From: CAZYSK01 sp964649415
Lineage (GTDB): Bacteria; Chloroflexota; Anaerolineae; B4-G1
Direction of reading: 5' to 3'
DNA length: 64,000 nt
Assembly: GCA_964649415.1 (NCBI GenBank)
Contig: CAZYSK010000015.1
Location: 36,667 to 100,666, forward strand
Shown: positions 8,869 to 17,513 of the stretch, in pieces
How the letters are laid out: each line of letters opens with the position of its first letter
How positions within the stretch are numbered: position 1 is the first letter of the stretch
Program-made: the position numbers and the translations under genes
The notes under the pieces: generated by a model
What the model was told of the DNA's origin: nothing
What the model saw: the letters and a program-made list of their open reading frames with translations, nothing else
Databases searched by the model: none

Positions 8869-10002
8869 TCAATCCAGCCGCTTCTGCAGGCGAAATGCAG
8901 CCACGGCATATAGGATGGCACCCAGCGCCCCCAGGATCGCAACCTGGGGCCAGAGGTCGACCAGTGTGAAATCCTTGAGCATGATGCCGCGCAAGATAGC
9001 CGTGTAGTGTCTGTTCGGCATCACTAGAGACACTGCCTGGGCCGCGCGGGGCATATAGGCCACCGGCAAGACCCGACCGGAGAGAATGATCTCCACGACG
9101 CACAAGACAAAGGCCGCCATCAGGCTTTGCCCTTGTGTCTGGGCGATGGTTGAGAGCAGCAGTCCCCACCCCATCTCGATCAGGACGTAGTAACCCGTCA
9201 AGGCCATCAGCAGGATCAACGAGCCACGCAGGGCAATCTGGAAATGGAAGACGAGCAGTGCGAGCATGCCTACAAATCCCAGATAGGCAACGATGAATGC
9301 CAGCACCCCCTTGCCAACAATCAGCTCAATGGGGCGCATCGGCGTCACAAAGAGCTGTTCCAGCGTGCCCCGATCCCTCTCCCGGGTGATGAGCAGGGCC
9401 GGGACGAAAACGGCCAACAGAACCAAGGAATCAGCCAACTCGTCCGGCAGATCGAGGGTCTTCTTGCGCAGATCCTCGTTGAACCAGGCCCGGGATCGCG
9501 CATCCACGCGCTCCAGTTCCGCGAGGGCCATCACCCCTCCACCCATCCCCTGGCCCGGCGCTCGCGCCACATACTCGTATGCCATCTCCTCCAGATAGGC
9601 CTGAGCCAACAGAGCCGTGCTCGTCTCTGTACCGTCCAGCAGCACCTGGGCCATCGCCCCCCGATCTTCCGACGTCAACTCGGCTCCGAAACCCTGCGGG
9701 ACGACCAAGCCCACCTTCGCAGTGCCTTTCTCCAGCAAGTGTGCCAACTCCGCATGGCTGCTCACGTGATAGTCCGGGGCGAAGTAGCGCGAGTTGCGCA
9801 ACACATACACCAGGCGGCGGCTGGCCGAGCTGAGATCCTGATCGTAGACGGCCGTTGGAATGTGCTTGACCCCCTCCCCAATGGAACCCGCGGCCGAGAC
9901 GAGGTTAAGGATCGGAAAGGCCAGGATGAAGACCAGCAGCAGCCTGTAGCGCACGAACTGGACGCTCTCCTTCCAAACCATGTTCGCGATGCGGTAAAGC
10001 AT
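8869..10002 (-). CDS. ABC-2 type transporter permease
   Basis: 377 residues from the ATG at 10002, preceded by GGGGTAG; an ATG at 10014 directly abuts the upstream stop. Close paralog of the permease at 5728-6870 along its whole length, with the same soluble-domain motif (VYDQDLSSASRRLVYVL), the same RERDRGTLEQLFVTPMRPIELIVGK loop and the same RLQKRLD C-terminus. It is the last gene of a PaaX-permease-permease operon that has no ATPase of its own. It probably uses the ATPases at 3754-5708, which would explain the paralogy. Confidence 0.92.
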   Translation of the reverse strand: MLYRIANMVWKESVQFVRYRLLLVFILAFPILNLVSAAGSIGEGVKHIPTAVYDQDLSSASRRLVYVLRNSRYFAPDYHVSSHAELAHLLEKGTAKVGLVVPQGFGAELTSEDRGAMAQVLLDGTETSTALLAQAYLEEMAYEYVARAPGQGMGGGVMALAELERVDARSRAWFNEDLRKKTLDLPDELADSLVLLAVFVPALLITRERDRGTLEQLFVTPMRPIELIVGKGVLAFIVAYLGFVGMLALLVFHFQIALRGSLILLMALTGYYVLIEMGWGLLLSTIAQTQGQSLMAAFVLCVVEIILSGRVLPVAYMPRAAQAVSLVMPNRHYTAILRGIMLKDFTLVDLWPQVAILGALGAILYAVAAFRLQKRLD

Positions 10003-10014
10003 CTCTACCCCCAT

Positions 10015-11145
10015 TCAACCCAGCTTCTTCTTGAAACGCCACGTGGCCAGACCGTTCAACACCAGGGCGAAAGCCAGCAAGAAGAGCCCGTCGGGCAGCA
10101 GCACGCGCGTCCCCACGCCCTTCAGGAAGATCCCCCGCGCGATGGTGACGTAGTGGGTCGCAGGCCATAGCAGGGCCTGCACCCTAGCACCGGGCGGCAT
10201 GGCGTACAAAGGGTGAAACAAGCCCGACTCGTTGATGACCGGCAGCGTGAGGACAAAGCCCGCGATGACCAGGGCAGCCATCTGTGTACCAACCAGGCTG
10301 GAGATAAACAGGCTGATGCCCAGATTGGCCAGCAGGAAAAGGCCAGAGAAGAGCAGCAATTCCCCCAGACGGCCCCGAAATGGCACTCCGTAGGCAAGCA
10401 ACCCCACTCCAGTGAAGAACAGGACGTCCAGCAGGCCGATCAGCAGATAGGGCACTGCCTTGCCGGCCAATATCTGGTACCGCCGAACCGGTGTGGCAAT
10501 CAGCCTCTCCAGTGTACCCGTCTCTTTCTCCCGCGTCAGGGACAGCGCCGCGGAGATCGTCGGCATAGACAGAGAGAGGGCCATCAAGCCCGGCAACACA
10601 CTGTTGATCTCTTTCAGATTTGGGTTGTACAGCGCCCGGGTCCGAAACTCCAGGCGCTGTGTGTCGTGGCCTGACGCGGCCCCCATCCGGCCCAGTTGCT
10701 GCTCCAGCAGCCGTATCGAGAAGTTCGCCGAAATCGCCCTGACGTTGCCCAAGACCTGAGCGGCCACGTTCGGCTCAGTGCCGTCTACGATGATCTGTAC
10801 AGGGGCCTTCTCTCCGCCGAGGACCGTGCTGCCGAATCCGGCCGGCACAACAATGGCCCCATGTGCCTGCCCCAATCTGACGGTCTCGCGTGCCTCGTCA
10901 AGCGTGTGCGCCCAATACCTCACGTCGAAGAACGCGTCGTTGATGAAGGCCTGCATATAGACCCGCGATTGGTGACTGTGGTCGCTGTCCAGCACAACGA
11001 TCGGGACGTGCTCAACGTCGACAGAGAGCGTATAGGACATCAACACGATCAACAGCACCGCTCCCACCGTGACGGTGGTCAGCAGCCAGGGGTCGCGCAG
11101 CATGTGATAGAATTCCTTGCGCATGATCGAGATGAGGCAGTTCAC
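10015..11145 (-). CDS. ABC-2 type transporter permease
   Basis: 376 residues. GTG at 11145 is taken as the start because it overlaps the upstream stop as GTGA, has GAGGAGG before it and gives MNCLISIMRKEF, which aligns with the paralog start MTGFLAVLRKEF. One N-terminal helix, a soluble domain with VLDSDHSHQSRVYMQAF, the loop TREKETGTLERLIATPVRRYQIL and five further helices ending in WRFKKKLG. It pairs with the permease at 8869-10002 as the genes at 6884-8077 and 5728-6870 pair, so a two-permease unit was duplicated. Confidence 0.92.
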   Translation of the reverse strand: MNCLISIMRKEFYHMLRDPWLLTTVTVGAVLLIVLMSYTLSVDVEHVPIVVLDSDHSHQSRVYMQAFINDAFFDVRYWAHTLDEARETVRLGQAHGAIVVPAGFGSTVLGGEKAPVQIIVDGTEPNVAAQVLGNVRAISANFSIRLLEQQLGRMGAASGHDTQRLEFRTRALYNPNLKEINSVLPGLMALSLSMPTISAALSLTREKETGTLERLIATPVRRYQILAGKAVPYLLIGLLDVLFFTGVGLLAYGVPFRGRLGELLLFSGLFLLANLGISLFISSLVGTQMAALVIAGFVLTLPVINESGLFHPLYAMPPGARVQALLWPATHYVTIARGIFLKGVGTRVLLPDGLFLLAFALVLNGLATWRFKKKLG

Positions 11146-12059
11146 GACCTCGCCTCCTCTCCAGGCCACCGCAAGCTATCATCCCCTTCTGTGCGGAAAG
11201 CCTCTAGCACCTCCATCCCCCGAATCAGATGAAACAGGTGCTCATAGCGATCGCTCTCCACGTCCAGTTGGTCAGCGAGGCGAGTAAGTACGTGGATAAG
11301 CTCGTGGGTGCGTTGGCTGGGCCAATCGGAGGGAAGCAGGCCGTCCGGCAAACAAGGATCCTGCACCAGGATGACCTCGAGAAGCTCATTCTGCAGGTTC
11401 ATCGCCTCGAACAAGAGCTCCTCGGCGGTTATCTCCTCTCCCTGCTCAGCACGCCCCAAGGACGCCATGAACGCCTGGATGCGGCGGTTGAGATCACGAT
11501 AGTGAGCTTCCAGGTCGTCCAGCTTCCACACGCGGCGGGCCAACGCGACAGCCCCATCCACGCCCGGTACCCATGCGCTCTGACAACGCAGCAGCGTCAC
11601 ATGGCCCGCGAGGTCTAGTTCTTCGACCAGCGCCGTGACCTCAGCTTCCTGGTCGAAGGGCGAGATCCACACACTGGGATGCAGCAGACCAAAGCCCATA
11701 TCCTCCAGCCGCGTGCGAAAGGCGTCGCGCTTGCTCCGCCGGCCCTCAGGGATGCTGAACGTGACCACCAGCCAGTCGCCCCCCCAGGTCAGTTGCCCCT
11801 CCAGCGCCATGTGCCAACGCATGGTCTTCGAGATGAAATACCGGATGAGGACCTGGCCCTGCTGGCCGACCTTGTAGCGCACAGCGCCACGCCCACGCCC
11901 CATCTTGGCCAGCATCCCGGATCGCGCCATACGGTTGGCCGCTGCCCGAACAGCGTCGGGCGAGAGCCCGAACTTCTGCCCCACTTCGGCCAGATCGACG
12001 CTGCTGATCTCCCCCCATTGGGCTACGACGCGCAGGATCAGGTTCTGGGTTAGAGCCAT
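11142..12059 (-). CDS. PaaX-like transcriptional regulator
   Basis: 305 residues. PaaX is the phenylacetyl-CoA-responsive repressor of phenylacetate catabolism in other bacteria. The N-terminal winged helix (ISSVDLAEVGQKFGLSPDAVRAAANRMARSGML, in parts) and the middle domain WGGDWLVVTFSIPEGRRSKRD followed by LHPSVWISP match that family well. No phenylacetate genes are nearby; it shares overlapping codons with an ABC-2 permease. The ligand here is therefore unknown, and control of an exporter is inferred from context. It is transcribed from a consensus promoter at 12118-12146. Confidence 0.85.
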   Translation of the reverse strand: MALTQNLILRVVAQWGEISSVDLAEVGQKFGLSPDAVRAAANRMARSGMLAKMGRGRGAVRYKVGQQGQVLIRYFISKTMRWHMALEGQLTWGGDWLVVTFSIPEGRRSKRDAFRTRLEDMGFGLLHPSVWISPFDQEAEVTALVEELDLAGHVTLLRCQSAWVPGVDGAVALARRVWKLDDLEAHYRDLNRRIQAFMASLGRAEQGEEITAEELLFEAMNLQNELLEVILVQDPCLPDGLLPSDWPSQRTHELIHVLTRLADQLDVESDRYEHLFHLIRGMEVLEAFRTEGDDSLRWPGEEARS

Positions 12060-12117
12060 ACTCAGCCTCTGTTTCTATCGCTATTGGATACGAGCGTTTT
12101 GACTTTCGACCGTATGG

Positions 12118-12146
12118 ATTATAGCCCACAACCTCGCAGTTGTCAA
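12118..12146 (-). promoter_or_regulatory. consensus sigma70 promoter of the PaaX-permease operon
   Basis: On the minus strand TTGACA (12141-12146), a 17-bp spacer and TATAAT (12118-12123), all consensus. Just downstream, ATACG and CGTAT arms (about 12090-12116) form a spaced inverted repeat that could be the PaaX-like operator; that part is tentative. Confidence 0.88.
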
Positions 12147-12197
12147 GCGATCTGTTTGGATTGGATTGTTAAGGTACCTCGTACCAGATCGGGTATG

Positions 12198-13322
12198 TCA
12201 TTCCAGCCGCTTGCGAAAACGACTGGCGGCCAGCAGCACGATGGCGACGCCGAACGCAAGCAGCGCAAGCACCTGCTGCCCCAGGATCTGCAGCCCCACC
12301 CCTTTGAGGATGATACCACGAAGAACGACGAGCATGTAACGCAACGGCACGACGTAGGTGAGCACGCGCAGCCACGAAGGCATGGCCTCGATAGGAAAGA
12401 AAAGCCCACCCAGGAAGACCGATGGAAACACGGTCAGAAACGTGAGCAGCATCGCCTCCTGTTGCGTGCTGGCGATGCTGGATATGAAGATGCCGATACC
12501 CAACGACGTCAGCAGAAAGATCGCCGACACTCCCAGCAACAGGCCCAGGTTGCCGTTGATCGGCACACCGAACCAAAAGACACCGATGGCAAGCACCTCC
12601 AACACATCGAGAAACGAGATGAACACGTAAGGAATCACTTTGCTCACGATCAGCTCCAGGGGCTTGATGGGCGTCACAATCAGTTGCTCAATCGTGCCCT
12701 GCTCACGCTCGCGCACGATGGACATCGAGGTGAACATCGCCGTCATGAAATAGAGAATCATGCCGATAATGCCGGGAATCATGAAGTTGGAGCTCTTCAT
12801 CTCCGGGTTGTACCAGACGCGAGGCCGCACTTGCACGCCCGGCATATCGTCGAGGTCAATCCCCATCTGCCTCTCCACGATACCCGTCGAATGCGCCTGA
12901 CCGACGGACTGAGCGGCAGCGAAGACCGTGTTGGCCACACTGGGATCAGACCCGTCAATGACGAAGGCAACCTGCGCCCGGTCTCCGTTCGCCAACTGCC
13001 CACCGTAGCCCGCCGGGATGACGAGCCCGGCGCGCGCTTCATCGCTATCCACCAGACGCTCCAGATCGCCCTCCGATTCGACGTAGAAGTCAATATCGAA
13101 GTAATTGGACGCCTGATAGGCCTCGATCAACTCGCGACTGGCCAGTGTCTTGTCGGCGTCGAAAACCGCGGTGCACAAGTGCTCAATGTCGGTGGTAGCC
13201 GCGTAGCCCAGGAGCAGAAGCTGGAGGACAGGCATCATGAACATCACCCCCAGCGCACGTGGGTCCCGGAGGATGTGCAAGCATTCCTTGCGAATGAGGG
13301 AGAGCGTGCGTGTGATCGCCAT
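12198..13322 (-). CDS. ABC-2 type transporter permease
   Basis: 374 residues. ATG at 13322 follows the TetR stop by 1 bp, with GGAGAGGAG ahead of it. It begins LSLIRKECLHILRDPRALGVMFMMPVLQLLLLGYA, then a soluble domain (VFDADKTLASRELIEAY, GLVIPAGYGGQLA), the REREQGTIEQLIVTPIKPLELIVSK loop and further helices ending in SRFRKRLE. It is more distant from the other four permeases and matches the YhhJ/YbhS layout. It has only a TetR partner and no ATPase in its unit. Confidence 0.92.
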   Translation of the reverse strand: MAITRTLSLIRKECLHILRDPRALGVMFMMPVLQLLLLGYAATTDIEHLCTAVFDADKTLASRELIEAYQASNYFDIDFYVESEGDLERLVDSDEARAGLVIPAGYGGQLANGDRAQVAFVIDGSDPSVANTVFAAAQSVGQAHSTGIVERQMGIDLDDMPGVQVRPRVWYNPEMKSSNFMIPGIIGMILYFMTAMFTSMSIVREREQGTIEQLIVTPIKPLELIVSKVIPYVFISFLDVLEVLAIGVFWFGVPINGNLGLLLGVSAIFLLTSLGIGIFISSIASTQQEAMLLTFLTVFPSVFLGGLFFPIEAMPSWLRVLTYVVPLRYMLVVLRGIILKGVGLQILGQQVLALLAFGVAIVLLAASRFRKRLE

Positions 13323-13323
13323 C

Positions 13324-14061
13324 TCACTCCTCTCCCCGGGGGCTGAGGCCGCTGAAGACGAGTGCGCCGATCACTTCGGGCACGTCGTCCCACCTCGCCT
13401 GGAGTACGTCATCGCCAAGAACGCGCAACACGAGCAATCCCAGGAACATACCCTGAACCGCGCGCACCGCCAGCGGCACATCAACCGGCGCCAACTCGCC
13501 CGACGCGGCGCGAGCCTGCACGTACTGCTCCAGCATGGACGCCAGCGGCAGGGCGAACTGGCGGTAGAAGCGCCGCCGCAGATCGGGGTGGACCAGCATC
13601 TCTGGCAGGATCGCTTGGAGCATCTCGTGGTTCTGCTGAATCAAGGCCGTCCGATGGCGAGCAACAGCGACAAGGAACTCCCGGGCATCCCTGTCCAGCG
13701 CATCCACAAGCTCTACGTTGAGGCTCTCGACACTGGACAGACGCATCATCAATCCGATCAAGAGATCACCCTTGCTGTCGAAGTAGTTGTAGATAGTCCC
13801 CTCGGCGATGCCAGCCGTCCGTGCTATCTCTTTGGTCGTGGCACGATGGAAGCCCTTCTCGGCGAACACGGTAGCGGCTGCGTCCAGGATCTGAGCGCGC
13901 CGCGCTTCTATCAATTGCCGCCGTATGGGATCGGCAGATCTCTCATCAGCGTCTAGATCGCGCGGGCGTTTTGCGTCCGCGGACGCACGACCAACGTCCA
14001 CCCTATCCTGACCGCCGGGAAGACCACTGTCCGGAGGACAATATTCATCGATATGAGCCAT
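13324..14061 (-). CDS. TetR/AcrR family transcriptional regulator
   Basis: 245 residues from ATG 14061, which has GGGAGG 7 bp upstream; a TTG at 14076 is less likely. The HTH (ILDAAATVFAEKGFHRATTKEIARTAGIAEGTIYNYFDSKGDLL, in parts) starts only at about residue 55. The preceding 50 residues are an unusual extension containing ASADA, written by a palindromic repeat at 13972-13987, so this part is probably a repeat insertion. It is cotranscribed with the permease at 12198-13322. Confidence 0.92.
   Translation of the reverse strand: MAHIDEYCPPDSGLPGGQDRVDVGRASADAKRPRDLDADERSADPIRRQLIEARRAQILDAAATVFAEKGFHRATTKEIARTAGIAEGTIYNYFDSKGDLLIGLMMRLSSVESLNVELVDALDRDAREFLVAVARHRTALIQQNHEMLQAILPEMLVHPDLRRRFYRQFALPLASMLEQYVQARAASGELAPVDVPLAVRAVQGMFLGLLVLRVLGDDVLQARWDDVPEVIGALVFSGLSPRGEE
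13972..13987. repeat. interspersed palindrome, GCGTCC family
   Basis: TGCGTCC and GGACGCA arms separated by GC. The same palindrome followed by ACGAC recurs at 58111-58126 and, as tandem copies, at 60700-60749. It lies in frame in the N-terminal extension of the TetR gene and gives ASADA. Confidence 0.75.
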
Positions 14062-14102
14062 CCCATAACCTCCCAACGACTGTCTGCTCTCATAAGGCGC
14101 AT

Positions 14103-14139
14103 AATGAGTCTTGACTCATTAGAATGAGTTGACGCTCAT
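14103..14139. promoter_or_regulatory. putative TetR operators
   Basis: A perfect 8-2-8 palindrome, AATGAGTC TT GACTCATT (14103-14120), and a second spaced pair ATGAG...CTCAT (14124-14139) sit directly downstream of the -10 box. They share the TGAG/CTCA half-site with the cluster at 8751-8798. Confidence 0.72.
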
Positions 14140-14168
14140 ATTGTACGCCCGATGAGGTTACGTGTCAA
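14140..14168 (-). promoter_or_regulatory. sigma70-type promoter of the TetR-permease unit
   Basis: On the minus strand TTGACA (14163-14168), 17 bp, TACAAT (14140-14145). The arrangement of promoter and operator is the same as at 8751-8826. Confidence 0.82.
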
Positions 14169-14257
14169 CAGGCAGAAGAGGGCTTGCAGGGAGGTACATT
14201 GTTAAGGTGCAATGATATGCAGCAGTTCCTTCTTCGCGACCGTGAGTGCACGGTTGA

Positions 14258-14929
14258 TCATGGCACTCCTTCCCCCGAGCCAGGCCCGAGCCCATGCAGG
14301 TACAACTCGGTCAGATCGCTCACCAAATCGCCCTCGGAGAGGCCGGCGAGAAACTGATCGGGAGCGAGGGCGTGAAATAGTGAAAGCATGACCAAAGAAC
14401 CGGCAATGGTGGGGATAACGACCCCGACCCGGCAGAGTCGCGCCCGTCCCGCAGCAATCTGAGCCTCCAGGTAGCTGGCGCCGGTCTCGAAAATAGGGAT
14501 GAGAACCTGGTTGAAGAACCGATCCTGGAGTTCGGCGTCAGTCCATATCTCGGTCACCAGTGCCTGGACGAAGGGCTGATTCTGGCGGACGAAGTCGAAG
14601 GTGTTGCGGAGCACGGCGGCGATGTATTCTTCTGCACCCAACTGGGCCATCTCCGCCTGCGTCTGTTCCCAGGCCTGCCCGATGAGCCGGTCGGCGATGG
14701 CAAGCAGGAGATCCCGCTTGTTCTCGAAGTAGAGGTAGATGGTGCCGGCCGCGATCCCCGCTTGCCTGGCAATCTCCTTCACCGTGGCTCGCTGGTAGCC
14801 TCTTTTGGCGAAGACTTCGGCTGCAGCGTTGAGTATCTGAGCGTGACGGGTTTCTGGATCCGGGCGTCGCTCCGAGAATGAGAGATGCCTGTCAGGACTG
14901 TGATGGTCGTCGTAGGGTGAACGCGCCAT
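14258..14929 (-). CDS. TetR/AcrR family transcriptional regulator
   Basis: 223 residues from ATG 14929, which has GGAGG 6 bp upstream. TetR HTH: ILNAAAEVFAKRGYQRATVKEIARQAGIAAGTIYLYFENKRDLL (in parts, about residues 28-70). The C-terminal half resembles TetR_C_11/YcdC-type helical domains. It is monocistronic on the minus strand and divergent from the GNAT gene. Its promoter is covered by a 36-bp imperfect palindrome (14968-15003). It may control the divergent acetyltransferase or the exporter units downstream; neither is proven. Confidence 0.93.
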   Translation of the reverse strand: MARSPYDDHHSPDRHLSFSERRPDPETRHAQILNAAAEVFAKRGYQRATVKEIARQAGIAAGTIYLYFENKRDLLLAIADRLIGQAWEQTQAEMAQLGAEEYIAAVLRNTFDFVRQNQPFVQALVTEIWTDAELQDRFFNQVLIPIFETGASYLEAQIAAGRARLCRVGVVIPTIAGSLVMLSLFHALAPDQFLAGLSEGDLVSDLTELYLHGLGPGSGEGVP

Positions 14930-14967
14930 CTTGGGCCTCCTGCCAATTCCTCCAACTATCTTCACAT

Positions 14968-15003
14968 AATGAATAGCCGTTCAGTGCTGAACGCTCATTC
15001 ATT
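14968..15003. promoter_or_regulatory. putative TetR operator, 36-bp imperfect palindrome
   Basis: A perfect core, CGTTCAG TG CTGAACG (14978-14993), is flanked by AATGAAT (14968-14974) and ATTCATT (14997-15003). It overlaps the -10 box of the TetR promoter, as expected for autorepression. Confidence 0.75.
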
Positions 15004-15028
15004 ATAGCCAGATTGGCGCTTTTGTCAA
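15001..15028 (-). promoter_or_regulatory. consensus sigma70 promoter of the TetR gene at 14258-14929
   Basis: On the minus strand TTGACA (15023-15028), 16 bp, TATAAT (15001-15006). The -10 box lies inside the palindrome. Confidence 0.85.
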
Positions 15029-15049
15029 GGCGACGAAATCCAGCAGCGG

Positions 15050-15078
15050 TTGACACACGGGGCCGCCGATGATACACT
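15050..15078 (+). promoter_or_regulatory. sigma70-type promoter of the GNAT gene
   Basis: TTGACA (15050-15055), 17 bp, TACACT (15073-15078), leaving a 5' untranslated leader of about 78 nt before the ATG at 15163. Confidence 0.78.
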
Positions 15079-15162
15079 GAGGACACAGATTCGCAACCAG
15101 GGGGAACTAGAGCCCGAGGATTTTCGGAATCTCTAAAACCTGCTCCCAGGAGGTGGAGCCCT

Positions 15163-15639
15163 ATGCAGGCTCAATCAGACTACGCCGTAGTCCGGCTGCG
15201 CCGCCACGATGACAGGATTCTCGACAGTCTCAAGGAGCTTCATCAGGCTCTCAGGGCCTACCATAGTGCCGAGCCGCAGACAGAGCAATTTGCAGAGTTC
15301 GTCGCCAAACGATTGGCCGACGAAGACATGCTGTTGGTGTTCAGCCTGGCCGGAGACACACCCGTCGGATACGGGATGGCCTTCGACGTGAGCAAACACC
15401 CGTTCATGCCCGATTGGCAACGCGCGGGGTACATCACACAGCTCTTCGTGGCACCCGAGCACCGCCAGCGAGGTGTCGGACGTCTGCTGCTGAACACCAT
15501 CGTCCAGTGGCTGACGTCCCGGGGCGTCACGCATGTGCTACTCAACGTATCCGTGGGAAACGAGGTCGGGGATCGGTTTTGGCGGGCGAACGGCTTTGCA
15601 CCCTACCAGATTCGGATGAAACGTACTACAGAGCCCTGA
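15163..15639 (+). CDS. GNAT family N-acetyltransferase
   Basis: 158 residues, a normal length for a single GNAT domain. It would transfer an acetyl group from acetyl-CoA to an amine; the substrate cannot be told. The acetyl-CoA binding motif is QLFVAPEHRQRGVGRLLLNT (about residues 88-107) and the C-terminal beta-strand region holds VSVGNEVGDRFWRANGF. ATG at 15163 has a strong AGGAGGTGG before it. The gene is divergent from a TetR gene with a well-marked operator and converges on a histidine kinase gene. Confidence 0.92.
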   Translation: MQAQSDYAVVRLRRHDDRILDSLKELHQALRAYHSAEPQTEQFAEFVAKRLADEDMLLVFSLAGDTPVGYGMAFDVSKHPFMPDWQRAGYITQLFVAPEHRQRGVGRLLLNTIVQWLTSRGVTHVLLNVSVGNEVGDRFWRANGFAPYQIRMKRTTEP

Positions 15640-15671
15640 CGCGAGTCAAACCTGGAGGACGGAGGTCGCCG

Positions 15672-17513
15672 TCAAACTTCTTCGCCTTCTTCTACCTCTG
15701 CTGTCGCGACCGGCACACTAAATGTGAAGGTTGACCCCTTGCCGATCTCAGTCTCTACCTCGATTTCGCCCCCCTGAAGCTCCACGAGGCTCTTGACAAT
15801 GCACAGGCCCAGTCCCGTCCCCGGCACCTCCCTAACGGCCTGGGACTCGGAGCGGAAGAACTTGGTGAACAGGCAGGCGCGATCCTCCGGCGAGATGCCG
15901 ATGCCGTCGTCCGACACAGCGCAGTGCACGTGCTCATCCTGCAGCCACGCCTGCACGCGAATACGACCACCTTCTGGGGTGTACTTGTAGGCGTTGCTGA
16001 GCAGGTTGATCAGGATCTGCACCAGGCGTGCCGGGTCGGCGCGAACCAACGGGAGACCTTCCGGCACGTCCACGGTCAATTGCTGCGATCGGGCCTCAAT
16101 CTGCCCTTGTGTGGCCTGGAGTGCGTTCTCCAGCGCGCCGGGCAGGTCAGCGGACGTCACGTTGAGCTTTATCTGTCCGGTCTCAATCCGGGAGACGTCC
16201 TGCAGATCGGAGACCAGGATCTGCATACGCTGGACGTTCCTGGTGATGGTATGCACAAAGGACATCTGGTTCTCACCCAACGAGCCGGCCATTCCCTTTT
16301 CCAGCATTTCGGCATAGCCGCGGATAGACGTCATCGGGGTGCGGAGCTCGTGAGCGACGAAAGAGACGAATTCAGACTTGGCACGGTCCGCCTGCCGCAC
16401 CTGTTCGTACAAGCGAGCGTTCTGGATAGCAACGGCAGCGTGGTCCGCCAAACGGCCGGCGAACTGGGCATGGTCATTCGAGAATGCAACACCATCACCG
16501 GTCTGCAGGTCCAGCAACCCCATCGCACGATCCTCGTAGCGCACAGGAACCAGCATTCGCGTGCCGCCGGTGATGACGGCCTCGTGACCAGCCATAGCCT
16601 GCTGCACCGCGTCTGACTCCCAATCCACCCCCACATCATCGCCCACGCCAGAGGCCGCGCAGACCGAGCGCTCCTCATCCAGGATGCTCAACATCCCACG
16701 CGCCGCCCCCGTGGCCTTGAGTGCCCACGAAAGGGCTAGATCGAGAACCCGCTCGACGTCGAGGCTGGCGTTCAGTTCCCGGTCAATCTGTTGCAGGGTG
16801 GTCAACTCATCCAGGCGGGCGGCCAAGGCCAGGTCGGTCATGGTGTACAGGCGAGCGTTCTCAATGGCAACGGCGGCTTGATTGGCGAACGCCGTCAGGA
16901 TGGGCATGTCCGCCTCAGAGAAGACCCCGCTGCGCATCCTGTTGTCGAGATAGAGTGCGCCAATCACTCGCTCTCGGACGTGAAGGGGCACGCAGACGAT
17001 AGACCGCAGTTGATAGCCAACGACACTCTCGCGACCAGAGAAGCGTGGGTCGCGCTGGGCGTTGGTGGTCAGCACCGGCTGTCCGCTCTCCATCGCTTCC
17101 TCAACCACCGTGTGACTGAGCTCCAAGTCAGATGCGTCAACGCTATCCTGATCGAAATGCTGTGCCGCCCGGGTTTCCAGGTTCCCTTCATCGTCCAGCA
17201 ACACCAGGCAGGCCCGCTCCGCCCCGGTCAGATGGATCAACGAATCCATCACCAAGCCCAGCGTCTCCGTCAGATTGAGCGATGAGTTCAGAACCCGGAT
17301 AATCTCGTAGAGAGTGGCCAGCTCAGCGCCCTCCACCGTCCCGCCACTCAATTCCGCAACCTGCTGCTGCCATTCCTGAATCCGGCTGCTGAGTTGTTCG
17401 GGGGGGAGACCGCCTGGCTGCATCAGTGCGTACTGCACTGCCCGCATGCTCTCCACCAGCGACGCAACAACCGTCGGGTTCACACCTGCATCAGCACCGA
17501 TATGATTCTTCAC
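15672..17513 (-). CDS. sensor histidine kinase with two GAF domains
   Basis: 613 residues from GTG 17513, chosen for the GGAGGGG 3 bp upstream; a TTG at 17531 would add six residues. No membrane segments, so it is cytoplasmic. The first GAF covers about residues 60-215 (GVFSEADMPILTAFANQAAVAIENARLY) and the second about 240-370 (FAGRLADHAAVAIQNARLY). HisKA follows with the phospho-acceptor His at about 388 in FVAHELRTPMTSI. The ATPase domain shows the N box NLLSNAYKYTPEGG, DDGIGI and GTGLGL. No response regulator is adjacent. Confidence 0.93.
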   Translation of the reverse strand: MKNHIGADAGVNPTVVASLVESMRAVQYALMQPGGLPPEQLSSRIQEWQQQVAELSGGTVEGAELATLYEIIRVLNSSLNLTETLGLVMDSLIHLTGAERACLVLLDDEGNLETRAAQHFDQDSVDASDLELSHTVVEEAMESGQPVLTTNAQRDPRFSGRESVVGYQLRSIVCVPLHVRERVIGALYLDNRMRSGVFSEADMPILTAFANQAAVAIENARLYTMTDLALAARLDELTTLQQIDRELNASLDVERVLDLALSWALKATGAARGMLSILDEERSVCAASGVGDDVGVDWESDAVQQAMAGHEAVITGGTRMLVPVRYEDRAMGLLDLQTGDGVAFSNDHAQFAGRLADHAAVAIQNARLYEQVRQADRAKSEFVSFVAHELRTPMTSIRGYAEMLEKGMAGSLGENQMSFVHTITRNVQRMQILVSDLQDVSRIETGQIKLNVTSADLPGALENALQATQGQIEARSQQLTVDVPEGLPLVRADPARLVQILINLLSNAYKYTPEGGRIRVQAWLQDEHVHCAVSDDGIGISPEDRACLFTKFFRSESQAVREVPGTGLGLCIVKSLVELQGGEIEVETEIGKGSTFTFSVPVATAEVEEGEEV

